The notes below the pieces were generated by a model, which ran no database searches, was not told the DNA's origin, and saw only the letters and a program-made list of their open reading frames with translations. 64,000 bases of DNA from Streptomyces sp. SM10 (GTDB lineage Bacteria > Actinomycetota > Actinomycetes > Streptomycetales > Streptomycetaceae), in the NCBI RefSeq assembly GCF_002910915.1, contig NZ_NEUF01000063.1, positions 1-64,000 on the forward strand, read 5' to 3'. This document shows positions 53,517-62,955 of the stretch, one piece after another. How positions within the stretch are numbered: position 1 is the first letter of the stretch; each line of letters begins with the position of its first letter. The position numbers were made by a program, and so were the translations under genes.

Positions 53517-55561
53517 GACTCCTCCTTCGGGGCCACCACGGCCAGGATCTGGTCCATGGCGACCGTGGCGCCCGCGGTGACGTCCAGTTCGGTGACCGTT
53601 CCGGCGTGCGGCGCGGAGATGACGTGCTCCATCTTCATCGCCTCGACGACCAGCAGGCTCTGCCCGGCCACGACCTCGTCCCCGACCGCCACCTTCACCA
53701 CCGTGACCGTCCCGGGCATGGGCGCGGCGAGCGTGTCCGCGCCCGAACGCGCCGCGCCGCTGAGGGACGCCTCCACCGGGTCGTGGTCCTGGACGTGCCA
53801 GGCGTCGCCGTCCCGGCCGAGCCAGACCCCGTCCCGTGCGGCCGCCCTGCTGAACGTGTGGGTCAGGCCGTCGACCTCGACGACGACACGCGGCCCGGAG
53901 GCCTCGACGAGCCGGGACGTCCGCGCGCCGGGCAGCGAGGGGAAGGGACCGCACGCGTCCGCGGCCTCCTCCCGGTCCCCGGCGTGTCCGAACGCCAGCG
54001 ACGCCGTGCCCCGCGCGCCCGTACGCACTCCCACCCGCACCGGGGCGTGGCCCGGGACGCGGAAGTGGTGGAAGGTCTCCGCCGGTGTGCCGCCGAGCCG
54101 CCATCCGCTGGGCACCGAGAACGGGTCGACCCACCCGTCGGCGGGCGTCGCCGGAGGCTGCCGCAGAAGGGCCGCCGCCGCGTACACCTCCTCCGGGACC
54201 CCGTCCGGCACCAGGCCGTCCGCCTCCCGCTCCACCAGACCGGTGTCCAGCTCGCCCGCGGCCACGGCCGGATGGGCGAGCAGTCGCCGCAGGAAGCCGG
54301 CGTTGGTCGGGACGCCCAGCACCACCGTGTCCGCCAGCGCCGCACGCAGCCGGCGCAGCGCCGTCGGCCGGTCGGGGCCGTGGGCGATGACCTTCGAGAG
54401 CATCGGGTCGTACGTGCTGCCGACCGGCACGCCCTCACTGAGGCCGGAGTCCGTCCGCACCCCGCCGCCCTCCGGCTCGTGCAGCGCGAGCACCGTGCCG
54501 CCGGACGGCAGGAATCCGCGTGCCGGGTCCTCCGCGCAGACCCGCGCCTCGACGGCGTGCCCGGTCAGCGTGATGTCCGCCTGGGCGTACGGCAGCCGGG
54601 CGCCGGACGCGACCCGCAGCTGCCACTCCACCAGGTCGAGCCCGGTGATCAGCTCGGTGACCGGGTGCTCCACCTGGAGGCGGGTGTTCATCTCCATGAA
54701 GTAGTACGAAGCGGGGTCGCTGCCCGGGACGATGAACTCGACCGTCCCCGCGCCCACGTACCCGCAGGACCGGGCCGCCTGCACGGCCGCCTCGCCCATC
54801 GCGGCCCGGGTGTCCTCGTCGAGCAGGACCGAGGGCGCCTCCTCGATGATCTTCTGGTGGCGGCGCTGGAGCGAGCACTCGCGCTCGCCCAGGTGCACGA
54901 CGCTGCCGTGTCCGTCGGCCAGCACCTGGATCTCGATGTGCCGAGGCCGGTCGATCCACCGCTCCACCAGCAGGGTGTCGTCGCCGAAGGAGGCGCGCGC
55001 CTCGCGCCGGGCCGCCGCGATCTCGTCGGCCAGCGCCTTCTCCTCGCGCACCAGCCGCATGCCCTTGCCGCCACCCCCCGCCGAGGGCTTCAGCAGGACG
55101 GGCATCCCGATCTCCCGCGCGGCCGCGCCCAGTTGCGCGTCGGTGAGCCCGCTCCCCGAGGAGCCGGGCACCACGGGCACCCCCGCCGCGGCGACGGTCT
55201 CCTTGGCGCGGATCTTGTCGCCCATCAGTGAGATCGCCGCGGCGGGCGGGCCGATGAAGACCAGGCCCGCCTCCGCGCAGGCCTGCGCGAAACCGGCGTT
55301 CTCCGCGAGGAAGCCGTAGCCCGGGTGGACCGCCTCGGCACCCGTACGGCGGGCGGCGTCCAGCAGCCGCTCCACGGAAAGGTAACTCTCCCCGGCGGGA
55401 GCGGGCCCGATCCGTACCGCCGTATCGGCCTCCCGGACGTGCCGGGCGTCCGCGTCGGCGTCGCTGAAGACGGCGACCGACCGCACGCCGAGCTCGCGCA
55501 GGGTCCGGATGACCCGGACCGCGATCTCGCCACGGTTGGCGACCAGAACAGTGCTGAACAT
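53513..55561 (-). CDS. methylcrotonyl/acyl-CoA carboxylase alpha subunit with biotin domain
   Basis: 682 residues from the ATG at 55561, preceded by GAGG; the frame starts earlier without support. Biotin carboxylase (about 1-450: [38 protein letters not shown]), a linker, and a C-terminal biotinyl domain with [10 protein letters not shown] (biotinyl-Lys643). With the beta subunit it should carboxylate 3-methylcrotonyl-CoA. Acetyl- or propionyl-CoA are alternatives on sequence alone; the hmgL and acdH neighbours favour methylcrotonyl-CoA. Confidence 0.92.
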   Translation of the reverse strand: MFSTVLVANRGEIAVRVIRTLRELGVRSVAVFSDADADARHVREADTAVRIGPAPAGESYLSVERLLDAARRTGAEAVHPGYGFLAENAGFAQACAEAGLVFIGPPAAAISLMGDKIRAKETVAAAGVPVVPGSSGSGLTDAQLGAAAREIGMPVLLKPSAGGGGKGMRLVREEKALADEIAAARREARASFGDDTLLVERWIDRPRHIEIQVLADGHGSVVHLGERECSLQRRHQKIIEEAPSVLLDEDTRAAMGEAAVQAARSCGYVGAGTVEFIVPGSDPASYYFMEMNTRLQVEHPVTELITGLDLVEWQLRVASGARLPYAQADITLTGHAVEARVCAEDPARGFLPSGGTVLALHEPEGGGVRTDSGLSEGVPVGSTYDPMLSKVIAHGPDRPTALRRLRAALADTVVLGVPTNAGFLRRLLAHPAVAAGELDTGLVEREADGLVPDGVPEEVYAAAALLRQPPATPADGWVDPFSVPSGWRLGGTPAETFHHFRVPGHAPVRVGVRTGARGTASLAFGHAGDREEAADACGPFPSLPGARTSRLVEASGPRVVVEVDGLTHTFSRAAARDGVWLGRDGDAWHVQDHDPVEASLSGAARSGADTLAAPMPGTVTVVKVAVGDEVVAGQSLLVVEAMKMEHVISAPHAGTVTELDVTAGATVAMDQILAVVAPKEES

Positions 55562-55574
55562 GGAGGTCCTCACA

Positions 55575-57191
55575 TCACATCCGGAAGACGCCGAACTGGG
55601 GGTCGCCCAGCGGGGCGTTGGCACACGCGGTCAGGGCGAGCCCCAGCACCTGCCGGGTCTCCGTCGGGTCGATCACGCCGTCGTCCCAGAGCCGGGCGGT
55701 GGCGTAGTAGGCGTTGCCCTGCTGCTCGTACTGCGCGCGGACCGGATCCTTGAAGGCCTCCTCGTCCTCGGCGGGCCACTCCTCGCCGCGCCCCTCGATC
55801 TGGTCCCGCTTGACGGTGGCCAGCACGGATGCGGCCTGCTCGCCGCCCATGACCGAGATCTTGGCGTTCGGCCACATCCAGAGGAAGCGCGGTGAGTAGG
55901 CCCGGCCGCACATCGAGTAGTTGCCGGCGCCGTAGGAACCGCCGACCACGACGGTCAGCTTCGGCACCCGGGTGCACGCCACGGCCGTCACCATCTTGGC
56001 GCCGTGCTTGGCGATGCCCCCGGCCTCGTAGTCCCGGCCGACCATGAAGCCGGAGATGTTCTGGAGGAAGACCAGCGGGATGCCGCGCTGGTCGCACAGC
56101 TCGATGAAGTGGGCACCCTTCTGGGCGGACTCCGAGAACAGGATCCCGTTGTTGGCGACGATGCCGACGGGGTGGCCGTGGATCCGGGCGAAGCCGGTGA
56201 TCAGCGTCTGGCCGTACTCCGCCTTGAACTCGGCGAAGCGGGAGCCGTCCACGACCCGGGCGATGACCTCCCGGACGTCGTAGGGCGTACGCGAGTCCAC
56301 GGGCACCGCGCCGTACAGCCCGGCAGGGTCCGCCTTCGGCTCCTCGGCGGGCTCCACGGACCAGGGGAGCGGGCCGCGCTCCGGGAGTGTCGCGACGATG
56401 TTCCGCACGATCCGCAGCGCGTGCGCGTCGTCCTCGGCGAGGTGGTCGGTGACCCCGGACGTACGGGAGTGCACCTCGCCGCCGCCCAGCTCCTCCGCCG
56501 TGACGACCTCGCCGGTGGCGGCCTTCACCAGCGGCGGGCCGCCCAGGAAGATCGTGCCCTGGTTCCGGACGATGACGGCCTCGTCGCTCATCGCCGGGAC
56601 GTACGCCCCACCCGCCGTGCAGGAGCCGAGCACCGCCGCGATCTGGGGGATGCCGGCGCCCGACATCCGGGCCTGGTTGTAGAAGATCCGCCCGAAGTGG
56701 TCCCGGTCGGGGAACACCTCGTCCTGCATCGGGAGGAATGCGCCCCCCGAGTCGACCAGGTACAGACACGGCAGCCGGTTCTCCAGGGCCACCTCCTGGG
56801 CGCGGAGATGCTTCTTCACCGTCATCGGGTAGTACGTGCCGCCCTTGACGGTCGCGTCATTGGCGACGATGACGCACTCCCGGCCGCTGACCCGGCCGAT
56901 CCCGGCGATCACCCCGGCCGCCGGAGCCGCGCCCCCGTACAGCCCCTCGGCCGCGAGGGGTGCCAGTTCCAGGAAGGGCGAGCCCGGATCGAGGAGGGTG
57001 TCCACCCGCTCCCGGGGGAGCAGCTTCCCGCGCGCCACATGCCGGGCGCGGGCCTTCTCACCCCCGCCGAGCCGTGCCGTGGCGAGCCGCGTGCGCAGCT
57101 CCTCGGCGAGCGCGTGATGCGCCGCCTCGTTGGCCTGCCAGGCCTCCGAGGCGGGATCGGCCGCACTCACCAGGACCGGTGCCTGCTGCAT
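55575..57191 (-). CDS. accD1: methylcrotonyl/acyl-CoA carboxylase beta subunit
   Basis: 538 residues from the ATG at 57191. Carboxyltransferase halves: [93 protein letters not shown]. Methylcrotonyl-CoA carboxylase beta chains have this form. First gene of the operon, 13 bp before the alpha gene. Two repeated 16-bp operator-like sites lie in its leader, shared with the divergent TetR gene. Confidence 0.92.
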   Translation of the reverse strand: MQQAPVLVSAADPASEAWQANEAAHHALAEELRTRLATARLGGGEKARARHVARGKLLPRERVDTLLDPGSPFLELAPLAAEGLYGGAAPAAGVIAGIGRVSGRECVIVANDATVKGGTYYPMTVKKHLRAQEVALENRLPCLYLVDSGGAFLPMQDEVFPDRDHFGRIFYNQARMSGAGIPQIAAVLGSCTAGGAYVPAMSDEAVIVRNQGTIFLGGPPLVKAATGEVVTAEELGGGEVHSRTSGVTDHLAEDDAHALRIVRNIVATLPERGPLPWSVEPAEEPKADPAGLYGAVPVDSRTPYDVREVIARVVDGSRFAEFKAEYGQTLITGFARIHGHPVGIVANNGILFSESAQKGAHFIELCDQRGIPLVFLQNISGFMVGRDYEAGGIAKHGAKMVTAVACTRVPKLTVVVGGSYGAGNYSMCGRAYSPRFLWMWPNAKISVMGGEQAASVLATVKRDQIEGRGEEWPAEDEEAFKDPVRAQYEQQGNAYYATARLWDDGVIDPTETRQVLGLALTACANAPLGDPQFGVFRM

Positions 57192-57232
57192 CCTGTCGAG
57201 CCCCCTTGCCCGTACCGCTGAACCGGATGAGA

Positions 57233-57279
57233 GTTAATGAGCGTTAACGTCTGTGACGCTCAGGTTAACGAGCGCTAAC
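57233..57279. promoter_or_regulatory. tandem operators between accD1 and the TetR gene
   Basis: GTTAATGAGCGTTAAC (57233-57248) and GTTAACGAGCGCTAAC (57264-57279), 16-bp near-palindromes starting 31 bp apart, three helical turns. They lie between divergent genes, and the second overlaps the predicted -35 region of the TetR gene. Likely bound by that TetR protein. Confidence 0.75.
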
Positions 57280-57294
57280 CCCCCTGTCTAGAAT
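57265..57294 (+). promoter_or_regulatory. predicted promoter of the TetR gene
   Basis: TTAACG (57265-57270) and TAGAAT (57289-57294) with an 18-bp spacer. The start codon at 57303 lies only 8 bp past the -10 element, so the mRNA is probably leaderless. Confidence 0.5.
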
Positions 57295-57302
57295 GAATCT
57301 CC

Positions 57303-57917
57303 ATGAGCACCCATGCCGCCGCCCGTGTCGCGGCTCCCACCCGCCGCGAACAGATCCTCAGGGAGGCGGCCCGCCTCTTCGCCGAGCGCGGCTTCCACGG
57401 TGTCGGGGTCGACGAGATAGGGGCGGCGGTCGGTATCAGCGGCCCCGGCCTCTACCGCCACTTCCCGGGCAAGGACGCGATGCTCGCCGAGCTGCTCGTC
57501 GGCATCAGCGAGCGCCTGCTGGCCGGCGGCAGGCTCCGCGTCACCGAGGACGGTGCCTCCCGGGGCGGCTCCCCGGACGCCCTCCTCGACGCCCTCATCG
57601 AGGGCCACATCGACTTCGCCCTGGACGACCGGCCGCTGATCACCCTCCACGACCGCGAGCTGGACCGCCTGCGCGACACCGACCGCAAGCGCGTCCGCCA
57701 GCTCCAGCGGCAGTACGTGGAGGTCTGGGTCGAGGTCGTCCGCGCCCTCTACCCGGCCCTCGCGGAGAGCGAGGCGCGGGTCACCGTCCACGCGGTCTTC
57801 GGCCTGCTGAACTCCACCCCCCACCTGACCCGCCCCGAGGCCCTCCCGGACCGCACGGCCACCGCCGCCCTGCTGCACCGGCTGGCGCGGGGGGCCTTCG
57901 AGGCCGCCGCCTCGTAA
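57303..57917 (+). CDS. TetR-family regulator of the leucine/acyl-CoA operon
   Basis: 204 residues from the ATG at 57303; no ribosome site is present and the promoter lies very close, suggesting leaderless translation. The TetR helix-turn-helix is REQILREAARLFAERGFHGV, GVDEIGAAVGISGPGLYRHF. The C-terminal domain (about 70-200) is helical and would bind an acyl-CoA or related effector. Divergent from accD1 with tandem operators between, so it most likely represses accD1-accA-hmgL-acdH and itself. Confidence 0.92.
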   Translation: MSTHAAARVAAPTRREQILREAARLFAERGFHGVGVDEIGAAVGISGPGLYRHFPGKDAMLAELLVGISERLLAGGRLRVTEDGASRGGSPDALLDALIEGHIDFALDDRPLITLHDRELDRLRDTDRKRVRQLQRQYVEVWVEVVRALYPALAESEARVTVHAVFGLLNSTPHLTRPEALPDRTATAALLHRLARGAFEAAAS

Positions 57918-58287
57918 CCGGAGGGCCGTCAGACCCCGTTTGTGTCCGCTCCGGCCCTGACCTGCCGGGTTCCTGTACCTCGCGGGATGGGGCAAGCCCA
58001 CCCGGCCCCGCCCCAAGGCCCGGCAGGACTCGCGGACCCGCGACACCGCCGCCCGTCACGGCCACCCCGGCTGTTCCGGCTGCCGCCTGGCCGGGGGTGG
58101 TGCCACCGGGCCGGTGAAGACCGCCGATGCCGCTCCGTACGCCGTCCCGCAGCGAGGCGACGGGCCCCCGCCGGGCGGCCGGACGCGGGCGGGAGCGGCG
58201 TAGGGCCGGAGGCGCGCCACAGGGCGACAGGATCCCGCCGTACGAGACACCCGGCACACGGTGCGCCCTCGACGGCACAATGGGTGC
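57918..58287. other. gene-free region
   Basis: 370 bp between the TetR gene and the phosphatase-like gene. No RNA, operator or coding frame was recognised; it presumably contains the promoter of the phosphatase-like gene. Confidence 0.45.
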
Positions 58288-59085
58288 ATGCCGATACCCA
58301 GCCGCGCCGCACTCGTCGAGCACCTCGTCCGCACCCGTATCGCGGGCGACGTCGCCACCCCCCGGGACAACAACCTCTCCCACTACCGCCAGCTCGCCAA
58401 CGGCAACCGCCACTTCTGGCTGGGGCTGGAGCTCGGTGACCGGTGGACCGACGAGCAGGACGTCCTGGCCGTGATGGCCGAGAGATGCGGCGTCAACGAC
58501 GACCCGGAGCACCGGCAGGGGCAGGACACCATCGACCCCGAGCTGACGGTCGACGCCCTGGACCGGATGGCGGCACGGCTGCGCAAGGCGGCCGCCGACG
58601 GGGAGCGGGTGCTGCTTGCGACCGGGCACCCCGGCGGGCTGCTCGACGTGCACCGGCAGACCGCGAACGCCCTGCGGGCCGCCGGATGCGAGATCGTCAG
58701 GATCCCGGGCGGCCTCATGGCGGACGAGGGCATGGTCTTCCAGTTCGCCGACGTCGCCGTCCTGGAGCGCGGGGCGACCCTGTGGCACACGCACTCACCG
58801 GTCCCGATGGCCGCCATCCTGGACGGCCTCGAGCGCGAGGGCCGGCCGAGGCCGGACCTGGTCGTGGCCGACCACGGCTGGGCCGGGTGCGCGGGGCAGC
58901 GCGGCATCGACTCGATCGGCTACGCGGACTGCAACGACCCCGCGCTCTTCCTCGGCGAGGCGGAGGGCACCCTCCAGGTCACCGTGCCGCTGGACGACCA
59001 CGTGGCCGACCCGCGCTACTACGACCCGATGACCGACTACCTGCTGGACGCGGCCGGGCTGCTGCCCGCCGCGGACCGGGAGTAA
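58288..59085 (+). CDS. phosphatase-like hypothetical protein
   Basis: 265 residues from the ATG at 58288; no strong ribosome site. Proteins of this kind in Streptomyces are usually named phosphatase, but I see no classic phosphatase signature: recognisable stretches are VLLATGHPGGLLDVHRQTA, IVRIPGGLMADEGMV, DLVVADHGWAGCAGQRGID and YADCNDPALFLGEAEG, with several Asp/His/Cys that could bind metal. Cytosolic, no membrane segment. Convergent with the conservon P450 genes. Function should be treated as unknown. Confidence 0.65.
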   Translation: MPIPSRAALVEHLVRTRIAGDVATPRDNNLSHYRQLANGNRHFWLGLELGDRWTDEQDVLAVMAERCGVNDDPEHRQGQDTIDPELTVDALDRMAARLRKAAADGERVLLATGHPGGLLDVHRQTANALRAAGCEIVRIPGGLMADEGMVFQFADVAVLERGATLWHTHSPVPMAAILDGLEREGRPRPDLVVADHGWAGCAGQRGIDSIGYADCNDPALFLGEAEGTLQVTVPLDDHVADPRYYDPMTDYLLDAAGLLPAADRE

Positions 59086-59108
59086 CGGCGGCCGGAGCGG
59101 GTCCGGCG

Positions 59109-59140
59109 GGCCGGCCGGTGGACACCGGGACCGGCCGGCC
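59109..59140. terminator. bidirectional terminator between phosphatase-like gene and P450
   Basis: 11-bp G/C stem (59109-59119 with 59130-59140) with a 10-nt loop, between converging genes. Confidence 0.65.
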
Positions 59141-59168
59141 GTACCCGGGCTGCTCGGCCCGCAGACCC

Positions 59169-60392
59169 TCAGGCCGGGGTGGGACGGACCGGCGAGACGT
59201 CGATGCGCTGAGCCCCGTTGACGATGAACGACTCGACCTGGGGGACGTCCGCCGCGGGGGACGCCAGGGCGAGGTCCGGGTACCGGGCGAACAGGGTGGT
59301 CAGGGCCACATCGGCTTCCAGCCGTGCGAGCGGGGCCCCGAGGCAGAAGTGGACGCCGTAGCCGAACGCCAGGTGCTCCCTGCCGAACCGGTCGATGTCG
59401 AACCGGTCGGCGTCCGGGCCGTGCTGGGCCGGCTCGCGGCCCGCCGCGGCGTAGGACGCGAGGATCGCCTCACCCCGGGTGATGCGCTGACCGTCCGGGA
59501 GGTCGATGTCCTCGACGGCGTAGCGCAGGGGCAGATGGGCCACGCTCGGCTCCCATCGCAGGGTCTCCTCGATGACGTCGTTCCAGCGCTTCGCACCGGC
59601 CCCGGTGACCTGCCGGAGCTGCTCGGGGTGTTCCAGCAGGGCGCGGACGGCGTTGCCGATGAGGTTGACGGTGGTCTCGAAGCCGGCGCTGATGATGAGC
59701 AGCAGGGTGTCGGTCAGCTCTGCTTCGCTCAGACGGGTGCCGTCCTCGTCGCGGGTGGCGATCAGGACGCTGGTCAGGTCGTCCCCGGGGTTCTGCCGCT
59801 TGCTCGCGATGAGGTCGGACAGCATCTGCTGGAGCCCCGCGAAATTCGACGCGGCGTCCTCGATGGTCGTGTCGAAGACCCTCTCGACCAACTGTGCCAT
59901 GCGCGGCCGGAGTTCCTCCGGCAGCCCGAACAGGTGGCAGATGACCTGCATGGGCAGCGGGTGGGCGTACGAGGCGCGCAGGTCCACCGTGCCGTCGGAG
60001 GAGAGCGCCACATCGTCCAGCAGCCGATCGGCGATCTCCTGGATGACGGGCCTCAGCGCCTCGATGCGGCGTGCGGTGAACGCGGGGGTGACGAGTTTGC
60101 GCAGACGGCGGTGGTCCTGCCCCGCGGCGGTGAACATGTTGGAGACCGCCACCCAGGTGTAGACCCACATGTCCGGGGTGATCTCGCCGCGCTGCCAGAC
60201 GCTCCAGGCGCGGGGGTCCTTGGTCACGCGGTCGTCGGTCAGGAGCTCCTTCAGGAGTGAGTGGCTGCTGACGGCCCAGGCGTCCAGGGCGCCGGGGAGT
60301 ACGACCCGGGTCGCCGGTCCGCGCTCGCGGAGGAGAGCGGACTCTCCGTGGATGTCGCGGCCGGCGGGGTCGAGGACGAGGGGCTGCTCCAT
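59169..60392 (-). CDS. conservon-associated cytochrome P450 (canonical)
   Basis: 407 residues from the ATG at 60392, with CTGGAG upstream. I-helix AGFETTVN (236-243), ExxR motif EETLR (Glu276, Arg279) and heme loop FGYGVHFCLGAPLAR with Cys350 are all standard. Soluble class I bacterial P450 needing a ferredoxin partner. It is the last gene of the conservon transcript, and its first 142 bp overlap the end of the preceding P450 gene in another frame. Substrate unknown; in Streptomyces such P450s accompany cvnABCD. Confidence 0.93.
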   Translation of the reverse strand: MEQPLVLDPAGRDIHGESALLRERGPATRVVLPGALDAWAVSSHSLLKELLTDDRVTKDPRAWSVWQRGEITPDMWVYTWVAVSNMFTAAGQDHRRLRKLVTPAFTARRIEALRPVIQEIADRLLDDVALSSDGTVDLRASYAHPLPMQVICHLFGLPEELRPRMAQLVERVFDTTIEDAASNFAGLQQMLSDLIASKRQNPGDDLTSVLIATRDEDGTRLSEAELTDTLLLIISAGFETTVNLIGNAVRALLEHPEQLRQVTGAGAKRWNDVIEETLRWEPSVAHLPLRYAVEDIDLPDGQRITRGEAILASYAAAGREPAQHGPDADRFDIDRFGREHLAFGYGVHFCLGAPLARLEADVALTTLFARYPDLALASPAADVPQVESFIVNGAQRIDVSPVRPTPA

Positions 60393-61612
60393 GGGGTGAC
60401 TCCAGTTTTCTGCGGCGTGATGGGACCGAAGCGGGCCGGGAGGTGCGCAAGTGCGCGGTGGAAGGGGCCGGGGCGCCACTGCAGGCTCTCGCGGGGCACG
60501 GCGAGTTCGAGGTCCCCGAGGTGGCTGGTGAGCCTCTCGATCGCGGTGATCGCGATGAGCAGGGCGGGCTGCTTGACGGGGCAGGCGTGCGGCCCGGAGG
60601 ACCAGGCGAGGTGCGCGCCGCCGTCGGTGCGCTCGCCGCCGTCGTGGCCGTCGTGGCCGTCCGGGGCGGTGTTCGCCGCGTGGTACGAGATGAGCACGAG
60701 GCTGTCGGCGGGGATCCAGGTGCTGCCGATCTGCACGGTGCGGCGCGGGTAGTGCGCGCTGTAGTTCGCCATCGGCGGCTCGTGGCGCAGCACGTCGTTG
60801 ATGGCGTCGCGGGCGGTGCGGGCGCCGTTGGAGAGGCTGCTGTAGTAGTCCGGGTTGGACAGCATGCGCGACAGGGCGTTCGAGATCAGGTTCGTGGTCG
60901 GTTCCTGCCCCGCGGCCATGGTGAGGATCACCTGGTGGGCGAGTTCCTCCGGCGCGAGACCGGCGGGGTGGTCCATGAACCAGCTCGTCAGATCCTCCCC
61001 GCGCTGCTGCACCTTGAGCGCGATCAGCTCCTCCATGTACCGGCCGAAGTCCTCGTTCGCCTTGATGGCGTGCTCGGGTTCGGATTCGAACAGACCTCCC
61101 ATGGCGGCCACCAGCCGGGGCCCGTCCTCGGGCGGCATGCCGAACATCGCGTTGAACAGCACCAGCGGCAACGGGCGGGCGTACTGGCCGACCAGGTCGA
61201 CCTCACCCGTGCCGGCGAAGTCCTTGATCAGACCGTCCGCGATCTCCGCGACCTGTCTGCGCAGGTCGTGCGGCTCGATCCGGCTGAAGCTGTCGGTGAT
61301 GACCGACCGGTAGCGACGGTGCGCGGCTCCGTCGTTGAACAGGGCGTTGGGCCGCCACCCCATCATCGGCTTCACCGGCGAGTCGGCCGGGAGCCCGCTC
61401 TCCCAGGCCCGCGGGTCCTTCGACCAGACGCCCGGGTCGTTGAGCACGGCGAGGGCGGCATCGCGGTCGGTCACCAGATAGCCGCTGACGCCCGGGGACA
61501 CCTCGACGGGGGCGACCGGCCCGAACGCGCGCAGACGGGCGTAGACGCGCCCGGGATCCGCGGCGAACTCAGGGCTGTACAGAGGGACTGCCAGGGGCAG
61601 GTAGGTGCTCAT
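60251..61612 (-). CDS. conservon-associated cytochrome P450 with non-canonical K-helix
   Basis: 453 residues from the ATG at 61612, overlapping the cvnD stop by 4 nt. I-helix AAGQEPTTN (233-241). The K-helix reads NDVLRHEPP, so the invariant ExxR Glu is Asp273 (DVLR). The heme loop is LAWSSGPHACPVKQP with Cys344. This pattern is like the CYP157-type conservon P450s, which break the ExxR rule. From about residue 398 the frame runs as a low-complexity tail (WSSPSSSTPPAATSTES) across the start of the next P450, which suggests a lost stop codon. It may be a substrate-binding or redox-coupled signalling protein rather than a normal monooxygenase. Confidence 0.88.
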   Translation of the reverse strand: MSTYLPLAVPLYSPEFAADPGRVYARLRAFGPVAPVEVSPGVSGYLVTDRDAALAVLNDPGVWSKDPRAWESGLPADSPVKPMMGWRPNALFNDGAAHRRYRSVITDSFSRIEPHDLRRQVAEIADGLIKDFAGTGEVDLVGQYARPLPLVLFNAMFGMPPEDGPRLVAAMGGLFESEPEHAIKANEDFGRYMEELIALKVQQRGEDLTSWFMDHPAGLAPEELAHQVILTMAAGQEPTTNLISNALSRMLSNPDYYSSLSNGARTARDAINDVLRHEPPMANYSAHYPRRTVQIGSTWIPADSLVLISYHAANTAPDGHDGHDGGERTDGGAHLAWSSGPHACPVKQPALLIAITAIERLTSHLGDLELAVPRESLQWRPGPFHRALAHLPARFGPITPQKTGVTPWSSPSSSTPPAATSTESPLSSASADRRPGSYSPAPWTPGPSAATHS

Positions 61613-62208
61613 GAGGCTTCCAGGACGGGGTGGGCGGTGAGCAGGTGGGTCACCAGCGCGATCAGTACGTCCACGGCCGACGTCGTCTCGCGGGCGTCGC
61701 AGACCACCAGCGGGGTGTGCGGCTCCAGGTCCAGGTGGTCGCGGAGCACCTCGGGCGGGTGGTCGGGCGAGTCGGGGAAGGTGTTGACGGCCACGGCGTA
61801 GGCCAGTCCCTGCTGCTCGATCATGTCGATGACGTCGAACGAGTCGTCGAGACGGCGGGTGTCCACCAGGACCACCGCACCCAGGGCGCCGCGCGCGATG
61901 TCCTCCCAGAGCGGCTTGAACCTCTTCTGGCCCGGAGTGCCGAACAGGTAGAGGACCAGATCACCGGGGAGTGTCCTGCGGCCGAAGTCGATGGCGACCG
62001 TGGTGGTGGCCTTGTCCCGCACACCGGCGAGATCGTCGACCTTCGCACCGGCCTGGGTCATGACCTCCTCGGTGTGCAGCGGCGCGGTCTCGGAGAGCGT
62101 GTTGATCAGCGTCGTCTTCCCGACGCCGAAGGGTCCGGTCACCACGATCTTCACCAGCGTCTTCTCGTCGCTGTCGAGGAAGGTGTTATCGGATACTGCG
62201 GAGTCCAT
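61609..62208 (-). CDS. cvnD: conservon small GTPase
   Basis: 199 residues from the ATG at 62208, overlapping cvnC by 23 nt. P-loop GPFGVGKTTLI (G1), switch region TTTVAIDFGRR, G3 LFGTPGQKRF, and VNTF in place of the usual NKxD of G4, as is common in CvnD proteins. It works as a Ras-like switch with CvnA-C at the membrane; CvnA is proposed to act on it. Coupled by overlaps to cvnC and the P450 gene. Confidence 0.94.
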   Translation of the reverse strand: MDSAVSDNTFLDSDEKTLVKIVVTGPFGVGKTTLINTLSETAPLHTEEVMTQAGAKVDDLAGVRDKATTTVAIDFGRRTLPGDLVLYLFGTPGQKRFKPLWEDIARGALGAVVLVDTRRLDDSFDVIDMIEQQGLAYAVAVNTFPDSPDHPPEVLRDHLDLEPHTPLVVCDARETTSAVDVLIALVTHLLTAHPVLEAS

Positions 62209-62536
62209 CGAGCACCTTCTCTAGCAGCTGGGGATCGTGTGCCTTCGCTTCGGGGATGGGGGCGCGGGCGTGCAGGTACGAGCTGTCGACGAGATCGGCG
62301 ACGAGGACGCGGACCAGGCTCACCGGCAGTACCAGGCGGGCGGCGACCTCGACCAGCGCCAGCGGGCCGCCCTGGAGGAGTTCGACCAGCCGGCGCTGCG
62401 CGTGCGTCAGGCCGTCCAGGGCGGTGACGCCGGTGGCCGACAGCAGGGTCAGGCGGTCCAGCGTGTTGCGCGTCGGCTGGACGCTGTCGGTGGCCAGGAA
62501 CGACGGCACGAGCCGCCGGCGGGGAGCCGGCGTCAT
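62186..62536 (-). CDS. cvnC: conservon DUF742 protein
   Basis: 116 residues from the ATG at 62536, overlapping cvnB by 4 nt. DUF742 pattern: LVPSFLATD near the start, then LTHAQRRLVELLQGGPLALVEVAARLVLPVSLVRVLVADLV in the middle, a winged-helix-like region. Adaptor between CvnB and CvnD by analogy with other conservons. Confidence 0.93.
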   Translation of the reverse strand: MTPAPRRRLVPSFLATDSVQPTRNTLDRLTLLSATGVTALDGLTHAQRRLVELLQGGPLALVEVAARLVLPVSLVRVLVADLVDSSYLHARAPIPEAKAHDPQLLEKVLDGLRSIR

Positions 62537-62955
62537 CCCCGGGCCCGAGCAGGCGAGTTCATCACCTTGTCACCGAGCTTCGAGACCTGGACCTGCATGG
62601 CGTGGGCGATGACGCCCATGTCCACGGTCGGCTGTGCGAAGACCGCCATGACCGTGTTGTCGCCCGCGGGGATCAGGAAGGCGAACCCGTAGTTCGTGCT
62701 GACCACCACCTGGTGCAGTACGGGGCTCTCCTCCTGCCCCGCCAGCTTCCTGACCAGTTCCTTGCAGGCGCCCTGGACGGCCGACGCCATGGCGGAGGCG
62801 CCCTCCCCGGCCTCCCGGGTGAGGGCCTGGGTGGCGCCCTGGATCATCCCGTCGCCGGAGAGGACCAGAGCGTGCACGACCCCGGGTACCTCCAGGAGAG
62901 GGGTGAGCACCCAGGACATGTCCCTGAGAAGGGGACGCTTGGGAACGACGGTCAT
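62533..62955 (-). CDS. cvnB: conservon roadblock/LC7 protein
   Basis: 140 residues from the ATG at 62955, overlapping cvnA by 4 nt. Roadblock/LC7 domain: WVLTPLLEVPGVVHALVLSGDG at the N-terminus, then AAVQGACKEL-like SAVQGACKELVRKL and FLIPAGDNTVMAVFAQPTVDMG. Such proteins bind small GTPases and modulate them, here CvnD. Confidence 0.94.
   Translation of the reverse strand: MTVVPKRPLLRDMSWVLTPLLEVPGVVHALVLSGDGMIQGATQALTREAGEGASAMASAVQGACKELVRKLAGQEESPVLHQVVVSTNYGFAFLIPAGDNTVMAVFAQPTVDMGVIAHAMQVQVSKLGDKVMNSPARARG

Noticed and set aside
60251..60392. programmed frameshift joining the two P450 proteins
   Set aside because: The downstream gene has its own ribosome site and start and a complete P450; no slippery sequence was seen.
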